Below are positions 16,581 to 26,615 of a stretch of DNA of 64,000 nt, in pieces. The notes beneath the pieces were generated by a model. That model searched no databases. It saw only the letters and a program-made list of their open reading frames with translations, and was not told where the DNA came from. The position numbers and the translations under genes are program-made. Each line of letters begins with the position of its first letter. Within the stretch, counting starts at the first letter, position 1. The stretch is from Promethearchaeota archaeon. Lineage in GTDB: Archaea; Asgardarchaeota; Lokiarchaeia; Sigyniarchaeales; SOKP01. The stretch is from NCBI GenBank assembly GCA_019894975.1, contig JAGXNO010000002.1, positions 62,001 to 126,000 of the forward strand. The letters run 5' to 3'.

Positions 16581-16712
16581 TTTTCACCCTCTTTAAATTT
16601 CTAACCATTCTATGAATTTCTCTTAAAAATGATGGTTAAGGAGTTTTGAAGAGTGTATCTTACTTAAACTTTTTTCAATTATGTCTAGAAACAGATTAAT
16701 TTGATTTGGATT

Positions 16713-18710
16713 TCATCTTTTCAAACGCTTTCTACCAAGGTATATGACTTCACAGCAGAATATTCCTGCTAATATGATTATACCATAGAACAGAATATCA
16801 TTTATAGTAATTTGGCTATTAATGGTGATTTCGGTATCACTTTCAGGAGCTTCCTCATATTGAAAGATGTAAAGAGTTTTCCAAGGAACCTTATTTCCGA
16901 CTGTATCTTTTGTGCTGACTCTTAAGTAATAAGTACCGTTAGACACTGAGGGTGGATCGAAAACGGTGTAAGCGGTAAAAGAATTAGAGATTCCGTTGGG
17001 ATCGGTGCCCCAATAATAATAATAACCGGCAACGTCCGTGTGATAATCAGATCCATCTCCCCACACAAAGATGGGATTAGAAACATTATTCTGAGTTACA
17101 CCACTTTGAGTTGAACCCGCTAGTTGATTACAAGTTGTCGGGTTCTCTGGGGCCGTACCGTCATATTTAAAAGTATAATACGTCATCCAGGAAGCATTAT
17201 TTCCAAAGTTATCCTTGGTTTTTATCCGTAAATAATAAATTCCAGTGTTTACTTGCGATGGATCAAGTTCAGGATCTGTTGTGAAAGAAATAGATGTCCC
17301 ATCGGGATCTGTGCCCCAATAATAGTAATATCCTTCCACACCGGCTCCTGAATCTGAGCCACTGGTCCAATTAAAGGAAGGATCATTAACTAGACCTTGC
17401 CATTTATCGCTTTCTGTATTCCCGATTAATTGTTCACAACCGAGTGGGTTAGTTGGAGCAGTTGCATCTATTTCTAATTTATAGTCCGAAATAAAATTCC
17501 CGTTGTTGTTTTCATTGAATTCATCAAGATAATCATCTACATCGATAATCCATCCAACATAGTAATCCCCACCAGGAATATTATCTGGTAAAATACCTGA
17601 CCATTGAGAATCAGTAGATTCAGTAGGAGGGAGAGTGGTTATTACGTCTGTTCCAATCAAATAGTCATCGTCTGAGAAGGTGGTATCAGGTGAAGCATAA
17701 AACGAAACGGTGAAAGGACTTGGTGTAGTTGTTCCAACATTTATGATTTTACAAGAAACTTCAAAATTAGTCACTCCAGCACCACCTAGGGTTGGAGTAA
17801 AACTTGCAAACTCATTACTTTCAGAAGCTAAATCAGGTTTATCAAGTAAAGTCTCATCAGCAGTAATCCAATTATTAATGCAATCGCGTTTATTCCAGTT
17901 AATTCTTGGCCCAAAATTAATTCCCATGCCAATCCAACTGTATGCAACGATAGAAAAGATACGACAGTTTGTTCCATCATATCTATATACGGGGCTTCCA
18001 CTTTGACCCCCTTCAATATCTAAACAATAAGAATGAGTATACTCATGGGCATCAATTCCATGGTCATGAGTCGAATACAAATTTTTTCCATTATCTAAAT
18101 CATACGGATAACCTGCTGTATTAAATATTCCGGTATAAATTGGATTCCAAGGAGAGGTCGTATACAGTTCCATCCATCCAGTCTGTAGTCCAATATCTCT
18201 ATCAAGTGTTAGTACAGCGAAATCATGATTACGATCCTCGTCACTTATCCACCGAGTATAAGTCCGCATGTTGATTGCCCATGCATGCCCAAATGGTTCA
18301 TTTCCATTATCAGCTCCCGGAACAACTTTTACACTATTTGCCCATCCTCCCCGTTCTTGAGAATAGACGCAATGCCCTGCGGTTAGTACGTGATTTTTAT
18401 CTATCATTGTACCTGAGCCATAAGTATTATAATCGTCCCATGACACAAATATTTTAACAATTGAACTCCAAGGATAACTGGTAGTGGGTGTAATTCGTAC
18501 TCTGTCATCAGTTCCACTTACATCACTTGGTACTATAAAAGAATTATCATCTTTTGAAGATTCAGGAACATTATAATTTGTTTTGGAATCAATCAAATAA
18601 TATGAAATTGTGAAAGATGTAATCAAGATGAGGAAAAGAGCCAATTTTTTATAGATAGGTTTTTTATCTGCCTTCTTATTATGATAATGAAATTTTACTT
18701 TTGGAATCAA
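16713..18710 (-). CDS. Cell-surface trypsin-like (V8/glutamyl-endopeptidase type) serine protease
   Basis: A 665-residue exported protease. Residues 20-40 form a signal or anchor span. The protease domain (about 75-285) has the triad His113 (TAGHC), Asp163 (HDFAVLTL) and Ser237 (GGQSGSP). A CARDB-like adhesion domain follows (about 290-405, ending FNENNNGNF). Two similar Ig/FN3-like repeats come next (about 410-515 and 516-620), each with a YYYYWGTDP motif. A C-terminal span ends in a basic GRKRLKR. It is anchored with the protease facing outside. It is divergent from the next surface protein gene. With its neighbours it belongs to a surface-protein cluster that could include its substrates, but that is inference. 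Confidence 0.88.
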   Translation of the reverse strand: MIPKVKFHYHNKKADKKPIYKKLALFLILITSFTISYYLIDSKTNYNVPESSKDDNSFIVPSDVSGTDDRVRITPTTSYPWSSIVKIFVSWDDYNTYGSGTMIDKNHVLTAGHCVYSQERGGWANSVKVVPGADNGNEPFGHAWAINMRTYTRWISDEDRNHDFAVLTLDRDIGLQTGWMELYTTSPWNPIYTGIFNTAGYPYDLDNGKNLYSTHDHGIDAHEYTHSYCLDIEGGQSGSPVYRYDGTNCRIFSIVAYSWIGMGINFGPRINWNKRDCINNWITADETLLDKPDLASESNEFASFTPTLGGAGVTNFEVSCKIINVGTTTPSPFTVSFYASPDTTFSDDDYLIGTDVITTLPPTESTDSQWSGILPDNIPGGDYYVGWIIDVDDYLDEFNENNNGNFISDYKLEIDATAPTNPLGCEQLIGNTESDKWQGLVNDPSFNWTSGSDSGAGVEGYYYYWGTDPDGTSISFTTDPELDPSQVNTGIYYLRIKTKDNFGNNASWMTYYTFKYDGTAPENPTTCNQLAGSTQSGVTQNNVSNPIFVWGDGSDYHTDVAGYYYYWGTDPNGISNSFTAYTVFDPPSVSNGTYYLRVSTKDTVGNKVPWKTLYIFQYEEAPESDTEITINSQITINDILFYGIIILAGIFCCEVIYLGRKRLKR

Positions 18711-18813
18711 GATATAACACGAAATTTCATCTAATTAATAGTACTTTTTAGAAAAAAGAATAAAAAGGAGACTATATTTCTTTCAAATATCATTTCTAAA
18801 AAATGATTACCAA

Positions 18814-20595
18814 ATGACAAATAACAAAACTATTACTAAAAAAGGATTAGTTTTCATTTTTCTATTGTTTCTAAATATAATCTCGTCAGTGTCTGTTTCT
18901 TATTCAACAGTAAAAACATCGGATCCCCTCCCCGAACTTTCTTATTCATGGCAGGATACGGTGTTTAGTTTTTCTCAAGAGTTAGATTGGGAAAATGAAA
19001 CGGTTACTATTGAAGATAGTAGTAATTATTCAGAGGTATATAATTCGATTCATTATACCTATAATTATGTTATCAATCGGTATATTGTAGAGAATCGAAC
19101 CGTATATCATACGGCAAATTATTCTTCTGCAATTGAACGAGTAACTACCGGAAATATGACACTTAATATGAATACGGACGTTTACCGAGTTAATATTGAT
19201 TACGGCTCAGGAGTAAAGCTTATATGGTTTGCTATGACACGAGGAACAATTAATTATGAATACTATCTGAAAAAAGATGTAAAAAGTTATACCTATTATG
19301 AACAGAACGACCGCCATATCGTAAGCCATTTTGAGGAACGGGATTTATCTACTGATGTACTAACAGATGAGTGGGATGAGATCTCCGATATCCCTGGGGA
19401 AGTAAATACTACTGTATCAGATAAAAAGGAATGGTATCCCTTTTTTAAGCGTTTATATTGGTCGGCAGACATGGTGAAACCAATGATATTAACCGTCCAA
19501 ATCTTCAATACTGAAAAGAACGATAAAATCGCGTGGGCTCATTTATTTCACGAGCTCTTTATATTTAAAGATAAGAATTCGGATTCCATCCTCACGATTC
19601 ATGATGAGGAAGAGTCGACTTCCCTTCCTACTATTGCTACTGGTACTGAGTTTGCGGGGATTGTGAACCCAATGGCGATAAATCAATACACCGAAAGGGA
19701 CACAAACGAATCGACACCTACACAGTCATGGAGTAGTTTTCCTTCCGATAAGCCGTTAGAAGAGATTGCTTCACAAATTGAGTTTATTCCGCCCACAGAA
19801 ACGTCAACTGCCAATGTGTCATGGGGAATTAAATATCCGAATACTCCGCTTTATTTAGGTCTCTTTGATAGCGAGCAACCTGGGAACAATTATGGTATCC
19901 CTTACAATGCCACCTATGAAGATATGTCTCCAACAAACCTTTCTTATGGGTTTGATTTTAAAGTAGATGAGAGTGAGGCAAATTTAGATATAACTTGGGA
20001 GATGGGAAAGCTCACCAATACTTCGGCATATAACGCAGTTCAGGGCTATGGATTAGTTATGCCCCAATATAACTTCTTCCTTTCGAGTTTTGATATTGAT
20101 GAAGTTGATCAACCGTTTTTATCGGTACCTCGAGATACGTTTTCCTTCATGTCAAATGATACGGTTGTTGCCGAAATTAATATGGGAGCAAGTAAGAAAA
20201 ATTATACACTTTATAATTCTACCGCAAGCATGGAATCTGTATTTCCCTCAGCGGGAGGGAGTATTCATAAAAATGTACTTCAGTTTGTAAGTGAAAATTC
20301 ATTCTACGATAATCCTTTAATAAACGGGATATTCACTTTACGAGACGCGGTCGCTGCAGACACTTCATTTATCGTTCAAGACGACTTATTCAGTATGGAA
20401 ACTCAGAACTATCCTATATGGAGTGGAGAAAAAATCGTCCATGATCCTTCTCTGATAATATATCATGGAGAACCACCAGAAAGTCCTGCTGATGACGAGG
20501 CGATTCCGGGTTATAATCTTCCTCTATTAATAGGGGTTGTAGGTATAATGACTAGCATTATTGTACGAAAGTACCGAAATAAACATAACTCATAA
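18814..20595 (+). CDS. Large surface protein with IPGY sorting-type tail
   Basis: A 593-residue exported protein. It has an N-terminal signal (residues about 10-34), a long extracellular part without a recognised domain and with many Asn-X-Ser/Thr sites, then EAIPGYNLPLLIGVVGIMTS and a basic end (VRKYRNKHNS). The tail has the same design as those of the two paralogous surface proteins on either side, but the body is unrelated to them. G+C is above the backbone (24/60 in one line counted). The gene is divergent from the surface protease, with about 100 bases between them that must hold both promoters. The role is not readable from the sequence. Confidence 0.75.
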   Translation: MTNNKTITKKGLVFIFLLFLNIISSVSVSYSTVKTSDPLPELSYSWQDTVFSFSQELDWENETVTIEDSSNYSEVYNSIHYTYNYVINRYIVENRTVYHTANYSSAIERVTTGNMTLNMNTDVYRVNIDYGSGVKLIWFAMTRGTINYEYYLKKDVKSYTYYEQNDRHIVSHFEERDLSTDVLTDEWDEISDIPGEVNTTVSDKKEWYPFFKRLYWSADMVKPMILTVQIFNTEKNDKIAWAHLFHELFIFKDKNSDSILTIHDEEESTSLPTIATGTEFAGIVNPMAINQYTERDTNESTPTQSWSSFPSDKPLEEIASQIEFIPPTETSTANVSWGIKYPNTPLYLGLFDSEQPGNNYGIPYNATYEDMSPTNLSYGFDFKVDESEANLDITWEMGKLTNTSAYNAVQGYGLVMPQYNFFLSSFDIDEVDQPFLSVPRDTFSFMSNDTVVAEINMGASKKNYTLYNSTASMESVFPSAGGSIHKNVLQFVSENSFYDNPLINGIFTLRDAVAADTSFIVQDDLFSMETQNYPIWSGEKIVHDPSLIIYHGEPPESPADDEAIPGYNLPLLIGVVGIMTSIIVRKYRNKHNS

Positions 20596-20664
20596 TAACT
20601 CATAATTTTTTCTTTCTTTTTTATTTTTTCTTTAAATTTATAGCTCATAAATAAGGAGTAATAT

Positions 20665-20681
20665 AAAATTTATATATAGGG
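20665..20681 (+). promoter_or_regulatory. TATA-box promoter of the second IPGF-tail protein
   Basis: AAAATTTATATATAGGG lies about 46-62 bases before the ATG at 20,727, followed by the 19-base word (20704-20722) that is identical to the one in front of paralogue A. Spacing from TATA to ATG is nearly the same in both. Confidence 0.55.
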
Positions 20682-20726
20682 TTTTTAATTATCTATGATA
20701 AGAACAAAAATTTAGGTAAAAACATT

Positions 20727-21770
20727 ATGAAAGCAACACGAAAATTATTTGCAATTAGTCTCTTTGTCATGACTTTGAGTTCTCTGTTCCTAATTACCTT
20801 AGTCCCTGCCCAAGAGATAATTTATGAGGGTGTTGATACCCAGAAAATTCCAGACTTCTCGATTTATCCCTCAGAACGATATATTTGGAATATTTCGGGG
20901 GGAGCGGGTTTCCAAGATGAGGAGTATCGTATAGATCATATTATCAAATCCAATAGAACAGACGAGTTTGAACCAGATTTCGCTACTTACCCCGTAGACG
21001 GGACGAGTGTGTGGGCTGACAGATATGTGATGAATAGTACTTCCAGTGAGATTATTAACCTTGAACCGGAATTACAGGTTATATATTGGAATGAAACAGA
21101 AGATCCTACTAACTTTTATTATCTTCCATTTGAAAGCAGCGCTGTAACGTCAGATAATTTGATCGATTATTGGCGTGATGATCTATATAATCTAGAGGGC
21201 CCTTTTGAAAATGTTCAGAGCTATTATAATATCTACTCTTTCAAGCTTTGGAATGAGTCTTCTAATAACGCCTATATGTTTGTGAATTATTCAAGTCAAG
21301 GAATACTTCAATATATGGAGGCATTTGATGTTAGTATCTTCATGCCAAACATTACTTTGATGTCGCAACCAGCGCAATTACAACCAGCATTTTCTTTTGT
21401 CACTGCTAGCGGCCTCTCGACTGTGACTTCAACGCAGATTTCTCTTGATCTTACAATACCTACTGCTGATAATAATAATGACGGGCTCCCTGATACTGAC
21501 TACCAGTACCGCGTTTTCGAAGATGGAGTTTGGTCAAATTGGAATGTAGTGACTTCTTTTATCAACTATGACCTCGGATCAGTTCCGGCGGGGAATTACA
21601 CTCTTACTGTCGAAGTTAAGAACATGTACGGGATAACTCAAGAGCAAATCGAAGTCGAATATATCCCTTCAAGCAGTGATGCGATTCCCGGTTTTTCTGC
21701 TGTGTTGATATTAGTGATATTAGGATTTAGCGTAACCATTTTACTAAACAAGTATCGAAAAAAGATGTAG
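20727..21770 (+). CDS. Secreted surface protein with IPGF C-terminal sorting-type tail (paralogue B)
   Basis: A 347-residue paralogue of the protein at 15,145. The signal peptide is alike (MKATRKLFAI, ending near VPAQE). The N-terminal body has diverged, while the C-terminal third (from about MSQPAQL) is almost the same up to DAIPGFSAVLILVILGFSV and the basic NKYRKKM end. Paralogue A has IPGY where this has IPGF. The leader and the 3' flank are also shared, so a segment of about 1.2 kb was duplicated and the exposed N-terminal half then changed fastest, as expected for a surface-exposed ligand or antigen region. No catalytic motif. Confidence 0.8.
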   Translation: MKATRKLFAISLFVMTLSSLFLITLVPAQEIIYEGVDTQKIPDFSIYPSERYIWNISGGAGFQDEEYRIDHIIKSNRTDEFEPDFATYPVDGTSVWADRYVMNSTSSEIINLEPELQVIYWNETEDPTNFYYLPFESSAVTSDNLIDYWRDDLYNLEGPFENVQSYYNIYSFKLWNESSNNAYMFVNYSSQGILQYMEAFDVSIFMPNITLMSQPAQLQPAFSFVTASGLSTVTSTQISLDLTIPTADNNNDGLPDTDYQYRVFEDGVWSNWNVVTSFINYDLGSVPAGNYTLTVEVKNMYGITQEQIEVEYIPSSSDAIPGFSAVLILVILGFSVTILLNKYRKKM

Positions 21771-21796
21771 CTTAAACTCTTAATTTCTTTTCTTTT

Positions 21797-21846
21797 ATTC
21801 TTTTTTTATAGTTCTTTGATAATATTTTCTACTCCAGTAATATTTG
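21797..21846. repeat. Flank repeat shared with 16248-16296
   Basis: A 50-base copy of the sequence that follows paralogue A. It ends in a fragment that corresponds to the last codons of the 98-residue gene at 16,284, now without the rest of that gene. It marks the right edge of the segmental duplication. Confidence 0.7.
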
Positions 21847-21886
21847 ATAAGCTAAAAAGTATATTTAATAAAACTGAGATAAAACA

Positions 21887-23155
21887 TCAAAATACAGTTT
21901 TCTTATGCTTTTTTTTAATTTTCCACCAGATCCAGATTATCAATCCTATTCCAAACAAAATTGCTACTGTAATACCTATTACAAGCGCCCCGATTTCTTG
22001 TGGTTGAAGATTTGAGTCAATCACAGTAATTTTTATCACATAATCAAACTCATATTCAGCGCCAGTATTATAGCTAAAAGTTGGATTTGAAAATTCACTA
22101 ATTATGCTAGAAGGGGGAAAAAAGAAATTAGCTCCCACATTGGTAGCGAATCTTAGAAAATCAATTCTATTAAAATAATTTGTATTTGAGTTCCAGGTAG
22201 GATCACATGCAATCCAGCCGATATTTGGCACGTAATATTCAACCCAGGCGTGTGCTAATATGTTGGAAGTGTGTTCATTTGCGTAAAAAGTCCATTTTTG
22301 ACTAGATTTGGGGCGTATATCGGGATCAGTTGAGACTAAGAAGCCTGTTACTTTACGGGCAGGAATCCCTTGTATTCTTAAAAGGGTCACCATTAAACTT
22401 GAGAACTCGCTGCAATCACCTTCTAAATTAGTATATGCCCATAGGGCACCTTTTTCTTGTGCAGGAAGATGTCCATTATAATCAATGTTATCAGAAACCC
22501 AGGTAAAAATCTTTTTCGCTTTCTCAATGGGATTATCCCCTGCATCTACAAGCCTTTGAGATAATTCAATAAGAAGAGGATTATCTTGTTCATAATAAGG
22601 TTCTGAATAATTACAATAGAGTTTGAAGATCTCATCAGACATATCATATAATCCGATCTCTGAGTCATCAATGTCTGGAAATCTAATTTCATTTAATTCT
22701 ATAGAATACTTTTGGCTTAGAGATGCTTTAGGATTTAAAAATACAGAATTTACAGGCAATATGGTTGTGTTGAATGAATCATAAGTGTTATTGAATTTAT
22801 CGTGATGCCCCATAATAATATCCGCGGATTTGCAGCCCGTTATTTTATTATAGAGTAGTATTGTCTCTTGATAAGGTGGAGTATTTTTAGTTAATGTAGA
22901 ATTTGGGCCTCTATTATTTAACCGAGAAAATTTGAACATATAATTTCCGAAACCTAATTTATGAGTAAGAGAGAAATTGATTTCCATTTCATATTTCACA
23001 CTCTGAGTTATGAGATAATTAGAAATCTCATTTTCAGGAGAAGAAGAAAGAGATATTTGATTAGAAGAGGAAGTAGATAACTTTATTAAAGAAATTGGGG
23101 AAAATATTAAAAAAATCATACATGAAGCTTTAATATAAATTAATTTACTTTTCAT
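21887..23155 (-). CDS. Membrane-anchored transglutaminase-like protein
   Basis: A 422-residue exported protein. A signal peptide lies at residues 8-25. The transglutaminase core (about 205-325) has a complete triad: Cys248 in EGDCSEFSS, His302 in AHAWVEYY and Asp318 in CDPTW. A C-terminal span (about 390-410) ends in a basic KIKKKHKK. The family includes thiol proteases, peptide transferases and transglutaminases; the outward-facing core suggests processing or cross-linking of surface proteins. Its start overlaps the stop of the upstream toroid gene by 4 bases (ATGA), so the two are translationally coupled. It is the last gene of a four-gene minus-strand operon. Confidence 0.88.
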   Translation of the reverse strand: MKSKLIYIKASCMIFLIFSPISLIKLSTSSSNQISLSSSPENEISNYLITQSVKYEMEINFSLTHKLGFGNYMFKFSRLNNRGPNSTLTKNTPPYQETILLYNKITGCKSADIIMGHHDKFNNTYDSFNTTILPVNSVFLNPKASLSQKYSIELNEIRFPDIDDSEIGLYDMSDEIFKLYCNYSEPYYEQDNPLLIELSQRLVDAGDNPIEKAKKIFTWVSDNIDYNGHLPAQEKGALWAYTNLEGDCSEFSSLMVTLLRIQGIPARKVTGFLVSTDPDIRPKSSQKWTFYANEHTSNILAHAWVEYYVPNIGWIACDPTWNSNTNYFNRIDFLRFATNVGANFFFPPSSIISEFSNPTFSYNTGAEYEFDYVIKITVIDSNLQPQEIGALVIGITVAILFGIGLIIWIWWKIKKKHKKTVF

Positions 23156-26100
23156 TTCTTTTTATTCCGTCTCTCGAATGATTCCTGCTTCAATTCATCC
23201 AAATTTACCTTGTTATCGATTTGTTGCTTTTTAGATTCTGTTTTTTTGATTGTTATTCTTTCACCTCTATTCCTTGGTTTCATTTGTAGCCATCGTATGC
23301 CCTTGATCGCCCCAATCATAAATAGTAAATTAATTCCTACACCTACCAAGGCTAGAATCCACCCGTTCCCCATTCCTGATTCCTCTGGTAACGGGGAGTC
23401 CGGTGCTCCTATATCAGTATTATACTGAAGCAAGAATAATCCCTGAGGGTAAAACTCATCATATAGTGTAATTTCTAGCTTGTAACTTCCATCAGTTTCA
23501 AATTCATAAAAGAAACTGAATTTAGAGAATTCTTCATAATCCTCCCGAGAAAAATTCTTACTTGTAAGGAAATAATTATCCCAGAACATATCTACAACAA
23601 TATTCGAATTATAAACAGCTTCAAAACCAGAAGAAAATATTCTAGACACATTTATATTAATTTCAAGGCTATCTTCGTCTTGTATCGGCTTGCATTCAAT
23701 ATTTTGTTCGAATTTTGTTTGAAACGAAATTGGAAATTGGCCAATTAGCTTATTATGATCATAAATAATCAAATTTCCTTCTACAGATGGATAAAATTTA
23801 GATTCTTCAGGTATCCTAAAATTAACTTGATATGAATTATCAAACTGTTTTTCCAAATCTAAAATTCCGAATTGAGCGCTTTCAAACCTCACAGAAGTCA
23901 GTTGTCCGTATTCTTCAAAAATTAAGTTGCTGAAAAAAGCAGTTATAGTATTGACGCTTCCTAATTTTACTGATTTCTTATAGTTGCATTGAATATAGAT
24001 ATGATCATTCCTTGCCATCTCACATATCCAAAGGAAAATATCTTGATTAATTGTTAGCTTATCTAAATTTTCATAAAATCCATTTATTTTCTCTGAGTAT
24101 AACTGACTTACTGAAGTACTGGTTAAACTAAGGTTGAACTCGATATTTAAATCCAAAATATCATCTATCTTATAAGAATAGTATATATTTTTGATATTAC
24201 CATAATCTATATTCTGTAGGATGAATGATGAAATATTATTCAAGTCTAAATCGAACAAATCAAGACTCTTGAGGATATATATCATGTAATAGTTATGTTC
24301 TAAAAGAGTTGCAGGATCGGATACATCATGCGGATTGAAATATATCATATCATTAATTTCGTACAGATTTCGTGTGAGATAACCATAAAGAGCGCCTTTA
24401 TTAAAGGATAAATCGACAATACTCCCAAGATCTAAAAAGGAGACAAGTAATTCTAGGGTTTTTATTGCATAATAGCTATATTCTAAGTGAATGCGACTAT
24501 CCTGATACTCAGAACCAAGGCTAGTGTAGGATGATTTTGGCAAGAATGCACCAAAATTATCGAATTCTGGATCAAGAAATTGGGAACCAAGAATGTTATT
24601 AACAAAAGGTAATAAATTATGCATCAACTCGAAGTCATCTAATTTAAACAACTTTTGGAGTGAATCCAGAGCTAAATATGTGGATTTATGACTAGAATAT
24701 AGTTTGGGGTATCCATGATATTCAATGGGATAAGATCTGAAATAATAGATAAGTTCTCCGTCTTTTATTACGCTTTGTAAAAAGCAATCCTCCATTGGTG
24801 AATCATAAAATCCACCTTCGATGATGCTATAGAGATATTGAATATCCAAATCCGTAATTTTACTGAATAAGTTAAAAGAATTAATGACAGAGGATATTAA
24901 ATCCATCGACATATAATCTTCAGAAAGAAGAGAATATCCTTTATAATTCTGATACATGTCAAGAGAATTTGCGATTTGATCTTTTTCCCCTAATGTTAAC
25001 AGACTTATGTCTCCCGATTCTTTTAGACAGCGAATAATCTGATATGTATCAATTAATTCATGTTGTTCCCGATAGATATGCTCTCCACTTAACATAACCG
25101 CTTGATCCCAATTTCCAATGGAATTGCGATTGTTTAATACGAAATTTGAGACCGCAGTTCTATCAATGGTAAATAATCCTGTTAAATCAGAAAGTTCTAA
25201 TCCAATAGCTGAAGTAACTAAATTAAGGGCACTACTGTATTCTCCTAATCTAAATTGATTATCATCAGAGTGATATAAACTTTCCAAATATAGATTAAAA
25301 ATATTCAGATTGATGCTATTTTCCATTCCAAAAATCTTTAGGCTCTTCAGAGCATAGTATGAAGAAAAGATATGCTCGAATGACATGAAAAGCGATCTAA
25401 AACTACTACTATGATCATTAAGAAAAGCCCCGAAACCCCAATCCGTATCGTCAGTAATTTGCAGCGAGTTGATAAACCCAATTATAGCGGTTCTCTCCCC
25501 ACTAAATCCGATCCAATCATTCATTAATAAATCTAAGGTTGTAATAGCGAAGAAAGTATTATCCAGAGTAGAGATATTAAGAGGTTCTTGTAATGTAGAG
25601 TCATAAGGCAGTCCTATAAATCCTGAGGTGATAGGATTGTAACAACTCCAAATGTAATCAATTGAAATCTGTAGATCTATTAAATCCAGACTATCTAACA
25701 TTTCTAAAGAGAGAAGGGCATAGCAATTCACTTCTAATAATGTAGTTAGCGGATAGTAATAATGAAAATTATTGAGATATCTATTTGAATATTGATCCGT
25801 GAAAATGTGAGTGGTATCATCATAGTGGGCCATTATATATTCTGCAACTTCTGTTTGATTGATCTGATCTAACTTTCCAATAGCATCAAGGACATACAAT
25901 GCGTAGTAGGTTGCTTGTAATGATGGTTCATAGACTTGAGATAAATAACCCTGAGTTGAATATTGATCTAATAGCTGTGTAAAGACTTCTTCGATGATTT
26001 CGTAGTTACTTTTTTGACTAGACAAGTAAGGTAAATCAGAAATCTCGTTGTTTTCCTGAGTATTCTGGTGAAAATCTAATGGATTATCAATACTTCCGTT

Positions 26101-26181
26101 AAAAAATACATAAAATGCTAATGGGAACGAAACTAACATTAAAATATTACAGCATACCAAAACTCTATTTAATTTTTTCAT
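23152..26181 (-). CDS. Large exported protein with terpenoid-cyclase-like alpha/alpha toroid repeats
   Basis: A 1009-residue protein. One N-terminal span (about 8-30), a long extracellular part and a C-terminal span (about 945-965, VGVGINLLFMIGAI) are followed by a basic, charged tail of about 45 residues. Residues about 70-650 are made of paired helices with recurring units such as YYALYVLDAIGKLD, NCYALLSLEMLD, NTFFAITTLDLL and YYAIKTLELL. That is the pattern of the alpha/alpha toroid of prenyltransferases, terpene cyclases and complement-type proteins. No catalytic DxDD or thioester motif was noticed. Beta-rich parts follow (about 720-920). It is coupled to the transglutaminase gene by a 4-base overlap. 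A scaffold or receptor role with that enzyme is inferred. Confidence 0.7.
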   Translation of the reverse strand: MKKLNRVLVCCNILMLVSFPLAFYVFFNGSIDNPLDFHQNTQENNEISDLPYLSSQKSNYEIIEEVFTQLLDQYSTQGYLSQVYEPSLQATYYALYVLDAIGKLDQINQTEVAEYIMAHYDDTTHIFTDQYSNRYLNNFHYYYPLTTLLEVNCYALLSLEMLDSLDLIDLQISIDYIWSCYNPITSGFIGLPYDSTLQEPLNISTLDNTFFAITTLDLLMNDWIGFSGERTAIIGFINSLQITDDTDWGFGAFLNDHSSSFRSLFMSFEHIFSSYYALKSLKIFGMENSINLNIFNLYLESLYHSDDNQFRLGEYSSALNLVTSAIGLELSDLTGLFTIDRTAVSNFVLNNRNSIGNWDQAVMLSGEHIYREQHELIDTYQIIRCLKESGDISLLTLGEKDQIANSLDMYQNYKGYSLLSEDYMSMDLISSVINSFNLFSKITDLDIQYLYSIIEGGFYDSPMEDCFLQSVIKDGELIYYFRSYPIEYHGYPKLYSSHKSTYLALDSLQKLFKLDDFELMHNLLPFVNNILGSQFLDPEFDNFGAFLPKSSYTSLGSEYQDSRIHLEYSYYAIKTLELLVSFLDLGSIVDLSFNKGALYGYLTRNLYEINDMIYFNPHDVSDPATLLEHNYYMIYILKSLDLFDLDLNNISSFILQNIDYGNIKNIYYSYKIDDILDLNIEFNLSLTSTSVSQLYSEKINGFYENLDKLTINQDIFLWICEMARNDHIYIQCNYKKSVKLGSVNTITAFFSNLIFEEYGQLTSVRFESAQFGILDLEKQFDNSYQVNFRIPEESKFYPSVEGNLIIYDHNKLIGQFPISFQTKFEQNIECKPIQDEDSLEININVSRIFSSGFEAVYNSNIVVDMFWDNYFLTSKNFSREDYEEFSKFSFFYEFETDGSYKLEITLYDEFYPQGLFLLQYNTDIGAPDSPLPEESGMGNGWILALVGVGINLLFMIGAIKGIRWLQMKPRNRGERITIKKTESKKQQIDNKVNLDELKQESFERRNKKK

Positions 26182-26246
26182 TGTTGCTTAACCATTTTTT
26201 ATTGTGTTTTTATACTAATTCTGTTTATTTATAAAAAAAAAATTAA

Positions 26247-26594
26247 TTAGAGATAGTCGAGTAAACCAATACCCCCTGCAATTAATCCCCAAAGGCCAAT
26301 CCAAACATTACAAATGAAAATTAAAAATATAGAAAAGGTGAGGAGGAGAGCCCAATTCCAGGGGAGAGGATCATTAGGTTTCAATGTGACAAGTAATATC
26401 AATGATGCAATGAACATGCCCAAAACATAACGAAAAAAACTATTCCACCTAAAGATTTGCTCAAAGAGAGTAAATACGTTATCGTAGGTAAAACGAATAT
26501 TATATATTTCCATGAAGCAAAAGTACAATCCAAGAACTCCACTTAAACCTGTAAGTATTTTCATCCATCTATCCATTTTATAATGATTAAACAT
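26247..26594 (-). CDS. Small integral membrane protein
   Basis: A 115-residue protein with about four hydrophobic spans (residues 12-30, 50-67, 78-95 and 97-112) and short loops. No motif ties it to a known family. It lies 65 bases upstream of the toroid gene and 21 bases downstream of the coiled-coil gene on the same strand, so it is probably part of the same operon and may be the membrane partner of the exported proteins that follow. Confidence 0.65.
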   Translation of the reverse strand: MFNHYKMDRWMKILTGLSGVLGLYFCFMEIYNIRFTYDNVFTLFEQIFRWNSFFRYVLGMFIASLILLVTLKPNDPLPWNWALLLTFSIFLIFICNVWIGLWGLIAGGIGLLDYL

Positions 26595-26615
26595 TATTTT
26601 ATCACCTCAACCATT

